Origin: JAADHY01 sp964428935
GTDB lineage: Bacteria > Planctomycetota > Planctomycetia > Planctomycetales > Planctomycetaceae
Assembly: GCA_964428935.1 (NCBI GenBank)
Contig: CAYSAG010000163.1
Coordinates: forward strand, 1-11,422
DNA: 11,422 nucleotides
Direction of reading: 5' to 3'
Positions within the stretch are counted from its first letter, which is position 1; every line of letters begins with the position of its first letter. Both the position numbers and the translations under genes were made by a program. The notes under the pieces were generated by a model. That model was not told the origin of the DNA, made no database searches, and saw only the letters and a program-made list of their open reading frames with translations. Below, piece after piece: positions 10,101 through 11,422 of this stretch.

Positions 10101-11422
10101 CAGACGTACTTCCTGCGAGTGGTCGGCGTGGACGGAGCCATTAACAACTACAACGTGACCGTCGTCAACACGCCCGCTCCGGTGCCGTTCGACCTGGAGG
10201 TCCAGGACTACATTGTGCAAACGTCGGTGACGGCCGCGGCCAGCGCCACGCAGTTCACGGCCGCCGCACTGGCCGGAGCTCCCGGAACGAACGAGCTGGT
10301 CGGGAAGGTGCTCGAGTTCACCAGCGGAGCCTTGCAGGGACAGCGGTCGACGGTGACGGCCTTCAACCCGGCGACCGGCGAACTGACCGTGGCTCCGGGC
10401 TTCACGGCCGCTCCAGCCGTCGGCGACCAGTTCCTCGTTCAAAGCAGCGACACGGGCCGGTCCCACACCGACAACGTCTTGCACGACAACACGCCGACCA
10501 TTGTTTTCCGTCTGGACGACGCCTTCTTCCTGCAGGACCTGCCCGGCAACAGCACCACCAGCACCCCGCCGGACGAAATCATTCCGATTCCGTTCCGGCC
10601 GGGACCGACCCAGCCGACCGAGCCCGGCTTCGCCGTCGCCATTTTCGACGAAGGGGCCAGCATTCCCTCGCCGGGCAACTCCGGCAACGACACGGTGCAA
10701 GAGCCGCTCGGGTTCGCCACGCAGATTGAGCCGGGTCTGTTCACGTTCACCACGCCCGTCCTGAACGACGGCACGCACTTCCTGACCGCGCGGGTGCAAA
10801 TGATTGACCCGTCCAACACGGACGGCGACACCTCGCAGCCCGGCGTCCAGCCAATGACCGGTTGGGGCCGGCGCAGCGCGGCTTTGGAAATTGTGGTCGA
10901 CACGACTCCGCCGCCGGCCTACTTCGGTCGAATCAACGCGGCCGACACCACTCAGGGGCTCGACTCGGCCAGCGACAGCGGCGTGGTCGGCCTGCCGGAA
11001 ACATTCAGCGACCGAATTACGAACGACACGACGCCGACGTTCTTCGGCCGAGCGGAAGCGAACACGCTGGTGCGGGTCTACGTCGAAACCAACGGCACCG
11101 CCGGCTTGCAGTCGGGCGGCGCGAACCCCGACCTGCTGCTCGGCATGACCGTCGCCCAGCCGTTGGACGGAACGAACCAGTTCCCGAGCGGCGAGTGGTC
11201 CTTCACGACCACCGTCGACTTGAACAACCCAACGCTGGGCTTCCCGCACGACGGACTGCGCACTCTGTACGTCACGGCCGAAGACCTGGCTGGCGTCGTC
11301 ACGCCAGACGCCCAGGCCGACTCGCTGGAAATCTTCCTCGACACCCAAGGGCCTCGAATCTACGACCCGGACGGCCCGGGCCTGGCCCGACACGCCATTG
11401 AAATCACCGGCCGACCCGACTT
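909..11422 (+). CDS. Giant multidomain planctomycete surface/secreted protein (3' end outside window)
   Basis: One uninterrupted frame of at least 3,504 codons with no stop before the window end. Domain order by residue: Arg-rich leader with LEDRTLLS (1-72); sortilin/sialidase-fold BNR propeller (about 73-763); beta-strand module (770-1001); RTX-like Gly/Asp repeats at 1002-1082, 1235-1298, 2405-2522 and 2696-2760; two tandem units of about 520 residues (1435-2404); PPC domain (2927-3087); small beta insert (3106-3178); bacterial Ig-like domains from about 3180. The protein is very acidic, with one Cys (residue 14) and about eleven Lys. No other gene is visible between 68 and the window end, so no operon partner can be named. 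Export to the envelope or outside the cell is inferred from the motif and domains. I see no sialidase FRIP motif or catalytic arginine set, so binding or a structural role is likelier than hydrolysis. Alternative labels would be beta-strand-repeat protein or calcium-binding adhesin. Confidence 0.93.
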   Translation, partial: MGTHTVSLRRRGRCAGQWAGQLRKAMLRGRRRRAARGRRRNRMAFASAGTSETGTWLAQAAEFLEDRTLLSAWIPQGPAPGGSVNIAIQPNNDITGAIQTVAAHPTNADILYIGAVNGGIWRTDNATDPNPTWAPLTDDLPSQSIGALQFDPTDATFQTLLAGTGRFSNFASRGDDEIGLYYTQDGGATWTVFDDPLLQGQRFTNVAARGDTLLAASSVDGLFRSTDRGAHWTNISGTNGLPAGPVLDLVGDPGNNARFYAAVGGVGVFRSDDSGATWTNVTSGITGIGATTNNIRIAVHDSPGNNVVYVAVVNNDSLAGVFRSTDQGGSWTAMDVPSIHPGAQGNPNTAIVADPNDPNIVYLGGDRIGSFPFYGNLVRGDASQPSGSQFTSIVGANADPDGGGPQPGTAPHADARWMVFDANGNLIESDDGGIYRRSTPTSSTGVWTSLNGNLQVAEIHDVAYDTLSNVILAGLQDNADNEQTFSGSTVWRSMGISGDGGDVAVDSVTLAASNQSIRYASAQNLGNFTRFVVDSNNNVVSSTVLSPGISDAQFVTPIELNAVDPRRMLIGGSNNLYESFNVHAAATFTNIGGPGANRNAMVYGGFRNGVPNPDLIYVGKGSQVWTRTTAGGAITATAPLPAGAGTITGIAVDPDDWTTVFAIDSDQVFLSTDGGAHWRDITGNLTSTSSTDFRTIEYIPGTAVDVVVVGTRSGTFVSPGPNFGAWGEFGTDLPDVLVYDLDYDPVDDVLVAGTLGRGAWLLPNASDQLDPDPVVAGTSADNTFVVRRSSTDPTVVEVEVDGVVTTVVPVTFLNSLTLSGGGGNDTLTIDLSNGNPVPDGGLRFDGGGQTGTPGDTLVVQGAGTNHGAYLPSSDAPGSGLLDLDGQLVSFTGLEPITVTGFAEFTFVTPNSSDSVTVDSPAAGQNRVTGTSGGVAFESLTFSNVTHFKVDTALNDQPLAAPNDTVTFSSDLVATGLTSFTVETGDGNDTVDAANVTSVGLTVFGGPGDDQLTGGGGADRLEGGSGADTLYGLNGDDTLLGGDGPDWLIGGDGENRLDGGDGSDSFVSTADDEVDGGSGVDDLNVDHGDTAYTVGRGGAVDSVFVSSLSHFTSATAVERLNVNGDFTNPSAAVSVDDLAGTGVERVFVGLFRNVGAVNGTQWNGELTVQGSPGNDQIAVADAGTFFGWANAELTLPWGRLVFFPAAGKLVVQGLEGDDSIQVDPNAPLGSGSTAVRLEGGSGNDYLKADATLVGGAGDDTLIGGSGDDSIDGGAGDDVVDGRGGTNTLVGGSGADTILVTGTSGSDTLTIVHDTSPATTTFQVTGGLSAGSNTLPNDDFERVRVDAGDGADVVELRVDTVNGAGGLDYQVTGGQPLGQGTNLGTDQLYVRTSRNVSLLPGSPTSGLIQLATAARTAISFDQIEYVSVSSAGGPTGLTVHSHGTDGDDDVSVAGLTLSADDFVLAANYAPLTTLFDFDGGLVLSTYGGDDRVQLDVNALNLSTLAIDGGDPSAGSDTVTVTGLDTGDTVAWSPSAPHNGSLTLNGQTLTVTNLERLIYDGQGGNDTLTVHTPAGDTNTVVQAGPTVDSGTVQVDALLPLEFVDIGSTGTLTVVDPDGAADADTLKYVGTGADDQFTVVGATGTVDLQTNAVLGAEDHVDVLQSDVENLVLDGLAGDDVFVVNAPQPYQLVAVEGGDPGSSDLLQVFSDPTASDAFEVFPNLPAGSGTVTVTGVGTLPVAYSGVENITLFGQAAFLQNDDLTIHDDSGDNLWQVDAGTLLGGTRVQIDNREVIEFTGFNDVTLQNGPVAPTGIDRFRIQLATAHLGLNGTFSVSGTGSDVLEAVGNADSNTFVLVPGGGPQGTVTVDGSSVQFGGLTQVDLVGLEGVDTFSVTPVADVEVFVDGGVDPVGGSGDALTMTANSTVQFTPGPQSDEGAFVVDGNLPLSFDHLESAFVTGNGTTSVTVNGTNADNDVTVVGTDTDDFTVSVDGGPPVAYLDMGGLTVNVLAGDDDVAVDVNSLGLFNGLTVLGGDPGSASDTLTVTGSGAGDTVVWTPTAVDGGTLQVNALTLNVATTERLVYDGEGDNDTLTVVGTASNDTLLHTPNPFRLDAGRVAVNSLLPIHYVQLGSGSGSVVVSGQAGDDLLVAQGTNAADAFDVLATSGTVALFHANGPRTRLLQTNVETLLLDGLEGDDSFEIAAPQPYTSIAVSGGGPSGSDELVLTDRAGVADAFTVRPGSASTQTGQGTITMNAVPVDYLGVEHLRFRASSDPGDSLLVYDDGADNIWEVKAGRNEADWIQIDDRESISYDGFDTLTLQNLNGSDLFRVWPTHLTGFATSFTVNGDAAATADDVLELLGTEAADTVASGATVVTVNGVPITAGTGLNEVRVTTLSDGDVVTLTGFTLPTLLDLGSGNDTVTLVGLLADSTVQAGSGDDLVDASATTSDSVHVTLLGGSGDDRLVGTDPVTDTVVSDLLDGGLGNDTLEGGRGRDQVLGGDGSDLVVWLAGDGSDLVEGGAGRDELSFTTDSSDDLVELFGGGAFADSLGGFYGAGELQDPSRVLLALNTNAAYQNLAGVETVEVNVEAGADEVVVNNQLDATSSGSTPLLRGTDLALTDLQSVRVDFGSADGAADRLEVHGRTVSDDVLVELSGNVVDVAGFAYGVQASSSEDDVDTLILDGEDANDTLKAADGVEGQVELLFFGGLGDDVLSADATLVGGAGNDFLQGGAAADSLLGGAGEDTFVGGAGNDTLDGGAGFDTVLIQGTSGNDTIDLRQDLNPGPPTMVELTYTVNGTTETDTLLIDGAGDVTVEQASVVGGAGADLIRTTVSDVFFNRSGTLFGQSLVMNVDGGSNLAASDRLVVVDDATDDLVLYRKGVTDDAGTVTVGPANAEPFEHVFTGIERLDIVDENGTPLNQGTGDDARLVVFKHDPFELNDDRFTATLLGANETVNVDPTIDPGGLVDPFGTGQNIPGDEDWYRIEAVTTGVLDIQVFFEEVGTLNSGRPGLPGNGNLDIFLYDVDGDLVAPRPASPVFGGNDGTGDNPELNVDGDSFQEDERIRIPAVAAQTYFLRVVGVDGAINNYNVTVVNTPAPVPFDLEVQDYIVQTSVTAAASATQFTAAALAGAPGTNELVGKVLEFTSGALQGQRSTVTAFNPATGELTVAPGFTAAPAVGDQFLVQSSDTGRSHTDNVLHDNTPTIVFRLDDAFFLQDLPGNSTTSTPPDEIIPIPFRPGPTQPTEPGFAVAIFDEGASIPSPGNSGNDTVQEPLGFATQIEPGLFTFTTPVLNDGTHFLTARVQMIDPSNTDGDTSQPGVQPMTGWGRRSAALEIVVDTTPPPAYFGRINAADTTQGLDSASDSGVVGLPETFSDRITNDTTPTFFGRAEANTLVRVYVETNGTAGLQSGGANPDLLLGMTVAQPLDGTNQFPSGEWSFTTTVDLNNPTLGFPHDGLRTLYVTAEDLAGVVTPDAQADSLEIFLDTQGPRIYDPDGPGLARHAIEITGRPD
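1125..3197 (+). other. BNR/Asp-box beta-propeller, sortilin/sialidase-fold (residues about 73-763)
   Basis: Five clear Asp-boxes (S/T-x-D-x-G-x-x-W) end at Trp190 (TQDGGATW), Trp232 (STDRGAHW), Trp278 (SDDSGATW), Trp331 (STDQGGSW) and Trp678 (STDGGAHW). A partial box, SDDGGIYR, lies between them. Further family marks are HADARW, a GLQDN turn and a GDGGDVAVD stretch, in the order seen in secreted Vps10/sortilin-like and GH74-like propellers. The domain closes with VAGTLGRGAWLL just before 3197. About 690 residues would fit a ten-bladed propeller or two smaller ones. Such domains bind or cleave glycans or peptides. I find no sialidase FRIP motif, so an enzymatic role is not supported by what I see. 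Confidence 0.8.
3216..3911 (+). other. Beta-strand repeat module (residues about 770-1001)
   Basis: Short alternating strands rich in Val, Thr, Gly and Asp run from the end of the propeller to the first RTX cluster. They include GGGGNDTLTIDL and GDGNDTVDAAN, which look like isolated calcium-binding turns between strands. The composition suggests a beta-helix or beta-sandwich stalk. I do not recognise a named domain with certainty. The module links the propeller head to the repeat-rich stalk. Confidence 0.45.
3912..4155 (+). repeat. RTX-like calcium-binding repeat cluster 1 (residues 1002-1082)
   Basis: About eight consecutive nonapeptide-like units of the form GGxGxDxLx appear, for example GGPGDDQLT, GGSGADTLY, GGDGPDWLI and GGDGSDSFV. 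In haemolysin-type repeats such units form a parallel beta-roll that binds calcium through Asp side chains and Gly backbone. Several units carry Glu or Asn at the Asp position, and one reads YGLNGDDTL, so the array is slightly degenerate. Folding on reaching calcium outside the cell is family knowledge and not visible here. Confidence 0.85.
4156..4610 (+). other. Beta-rich linker between RTX clusters 1 and 2 (residues 1083-1234)
   Basis: This stretch lacks RTX units except for isolated turns such as GSPGNDQIAV and GLEGDDSIQV near its end. It is unusually rich in aromatics for this protein, with FFGW and LPWGRLVFFP close together (about 4458-4517). I recognise no named domain. One of only four TTA/CTA/TCA codons in the gene lies here (TCA at 4416). 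Confidence 0.4.
4611..4802 (+). repeat. RTX-like calcium-binding repeat cluster 2 (residues 1235-1298)
   Basis: Six RTX-type units (GGSGNDYLK, GGAGDDTLI, GGSGDDSID, GGAGDDVVD, a divergent GRGGTNTLV and GGSGADTIL) follow one another. The segment from ADATLVGGAG onward aligns without gaps to cluster 4, which lies exactly 4,386 bases downstream, including the flanking GTSGSDTL/GTSGNDTI sequence. This points to duplication of a larger block. Confidence 0.85.
4803..5210 (+). other. Beta-strand stretch between RTX cluster 2 and tandem unit 1 (residues 1299-1434)
   Basis: Alternating short strands contain isolated Asp/Gly turns such as DAGDGADVVEL near 4938-4970. Its first part corresponds to the stretch following RTX cluster 4. 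No catalytic motif, cysteine pair or membrane segment is visible. A structural stalk role is inferred. Confidence 0.35.
5211..6782 (+). repeat. Tandem unit 1 of a divergent repeat of about 520 residues
   Basis: This segment matches the next one (6783-8120) in the same order. Landmarks are DTVTVTGLDTGDTVAWSP at 5448, ERLIYDG at 5562, VENLVLDGLAGDDVF from 5895 with APQPY just after, and a DDSGDNLWQV block with its Trp codon at 6213. The offset to the partner falls from 1,563 to 1,548 to 1,542 bases along the unit, so a few residues were lost in the second copy or gained in the first. The unit is all-beta in appearance and carries isolated GDD/GND turns. Residues from about 6571 to 6782 have no clear partner in unit 2. 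Confidence 0.7.
6783..8120 (+). repeat. Tandem unit 2 of the divergent repeat
   Basis: Partner of 5211-6782. Landmarks are DTLTVTGSGAGDTVVWTP at 7011, ERLVYDG at 7125, VETLLLDGLEGDDSF from 7443 with APQPY just after, and DGADNIWEV with its Trp codon at 7755. Agreement is strong at these blocks and weak between them, which suggests an old duplication kept for structure. The unit runs directly into RTX cluster 3. An incomplete third copy was not seen. Confidence 0.7.
8121..8474 (+). repeat. RTX-like calcium-binding repeat cluster 3 (residues 2405-2522)
   Basis: RTX-type turns (GSGNDTVTL, GSGDDLVDA, GGSGDDRLV, GGLGNDTLE, GGRGRDQVL, GGDGSDLVV, GDGSDLVEG, GGAGRDELS) occur in two groups separated by about 20 residues. 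Spacing is less regular than in the other clusters, and two units carry Arg where Asp, Asn or Gly is usual. It forms the C-terminal boundary of tandem unit 2. Confidence 0.8.
8475..8993 (+). other. Beta-strand stretch between RTX clusters 3 and 4 (residues 2523-2695)
   Basis: An all-beta-like stretch with few RTX features. It includes a Gly/Phe-rich segment (FGGGAFADSLGGFYG, about 8508-8552) and the short acidic turn SSSEDDVDTL near 8901-8930. One rare TCA codon lies at 8904. No domain recognised. Confidence 0.35.
8994..9188 (+). repeat. RTX-like calcium-binding repeat cluster 4 (residues 2696-2760)
   Basis: Six RTX-type units (GGLGDDVLS, GGAGNDFLQ, a degenerate GGAAADSLL, GGAGEDTFV, GGAGNDTLD, GGAGFDTVL) stand in close succession. 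From ADATLVGGAG onward it aligns gap-free with cluster 2 at an offset of 4,386 bases. The GGAAADSLL unit has lost the glycine and the first acidic residue of a calcium site, so that turn may not bind. Confidence 0.85.
9189..9686 (+). other. Beta-strand stretch before the PPC domain (residues 2761-2926)
   Basis: It begins with GTSGNDTIDL, the counterpart of the sequence after RTX cluster 2, and holds one more isolated RTX-like turn (GGAGADLIRT, about 9351-9380). It then becomes less repetitive, with VVDDATDDLVLYRKG and IERLDIVDENG, and leads into the PPC domain. I recognise no separate domain. Confidence 0.4.
9687..10169 (+). other. Bacterial pre-peptidase C-terminal (PPC) domain (residues about 2927-3087)
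   Basis: The pattern is typical of PPC domains: DPFELNDDRFTA at the start (in place of the usual EPNDS..TA), then GDEDWYRIEA, a strand pair with GVLDIQVFF, NLDIFLYDVDGDLVA, an acidic loop, and a closing AAQTYFLRVVGVDGAINNYNVTV. The family is a small beta-sandwich, often found in secreted proteins and commonly calcium-associated. At about 160 residues it is longer than the usual 70-100 or so because of two insertions, one before GDEDW and one after DLVA. Confidence 0.75.
10224..10442 (+). other. Small beta domain inserted between PPC and Ig-like domain (residues about 3106-3178)
   Basis: About 73 residues run from SVTAAASATQF to GDQFLVQ. The core reads GKVLEFTSGALQGQRSTV, then a beta-turn AFNPATGELTV, then APAVGDQF. 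This TSGxxxGQxxTVTxxNxxTGxxTV pattern resembles small beta domains that decorate phage structural proteins and some large bacterial surface proteins. The resemblance is from memory of the pattern, so the family name is left open. It sits just before SDTGRSHTDN, the expected start of the Ig-like domain. Confidence 0.5.
10446..10910 (+). other. Bacterial Ig-like domain 1 (residues about 3180-3334)
   Basis: It starts with SDTGRSHTDNVLHDNTPT, the usual S-D-T/S-G-x-S-x-T-D-N-x-T-x-x-x-T-P-T opening of bacterial Ig-like repeats, and ends with HFLTARVQMIDP and LEIVVDTTPP. The middle is unusual: a Pro/Thr-rich acidic segment (about 10542-10640) replaces the expected FxGxAExGxxV strand. At about 155 residues it is longer than a standard unit. 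Confidence 0.65.
10911..11358 (+). other. Bacterial Ig-like domain 2 (residues about 3335-3483)
   Basis: A clearer Ig-like unit: SDSGV..FSDRITNDTTPTFFGRAEANTLVRVYVET, then WSFTTTVDL, GLRTLYVTAEDLAGV and LEIFLDTQGP. The order matches bacterial Ig-like repeats common in large adhesins. A third unit seems to begin at about 11359 (IYDPDGPG then HAIEITGRPD) and is cut by the window end. Confidence 0.75.

Noticed and set aside
8904..11393. Minus-strand open frame of 829 codons
   Set aside because: Same register shadow, ending at the sense TCA codon at 8904. The sense strand here reads as clear RTX, PPC and Ig-like domains.

Overview
The window is dominated by one giant plus-strand gene. It starts at 909 and is still open at the last base (11422), giving at least 3,504 codons. 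I read this frame by direct translation and met no in-frame stop. The N-terminus (an arginine-rich stretch followed by the motif LEDRTLLS), the GC-rich DNA, the length and the domain mix all point to a member of the Planctomycetota. In that phylum, giant secreted or surface proteins carry an N-terminal LEPR-XLL type motif. Genus or species cannot be decided from the window.

Layout. Positions 2-67 look like the last codons of an upstream plus-strand gene, ending in TAA. Next comes a small GC hairpin merging into a run of nine G. Positions 68-908 hold no gene I can support. They contain several inverted repeats, an AT-richer island near 600-715 that is the likeliest promoter area, and a clear AGGAG ribosome binding site in front of ATG 909.

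The giant protein reads, in order: a basic leader with LEDRTLLS (residues 1-72); a BNR/Asp-box beta-propeller of the sortilin/sialidase-fold type (about 73-763); a beta-strand module (about 770-1001); RTX-like Asp/Gly calcium-binding repeats in four clusters, separated by beta-strand-rich stretches; two divergent tandem copies of a unit of about 520 residues (about 1435-2404); a bacterial pre-peptidase C-terminal (PPC) domain (about 2927-3087); a small inserted beta domain (about 3106-3178); two bacterial Ig-like domains; and the beginning of a third unit. The C-terminus lies outside the window.

The parts suggest a very long, acidic, calcium-stiffened extracellular protein with a globular propeller head near the N-terminus and Ig-like domains at the distal end. 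A role in adhesion, cell-envelope architecture or glycan recognition is inference. The protein has one cysteine (residue 14) and only about eleven lysines in 3,504 residues. The most unexpected DNA-level signal is isoleucine codon choice, which depends strongly on the preceding base and differs between the propeller and the rest of the gene.
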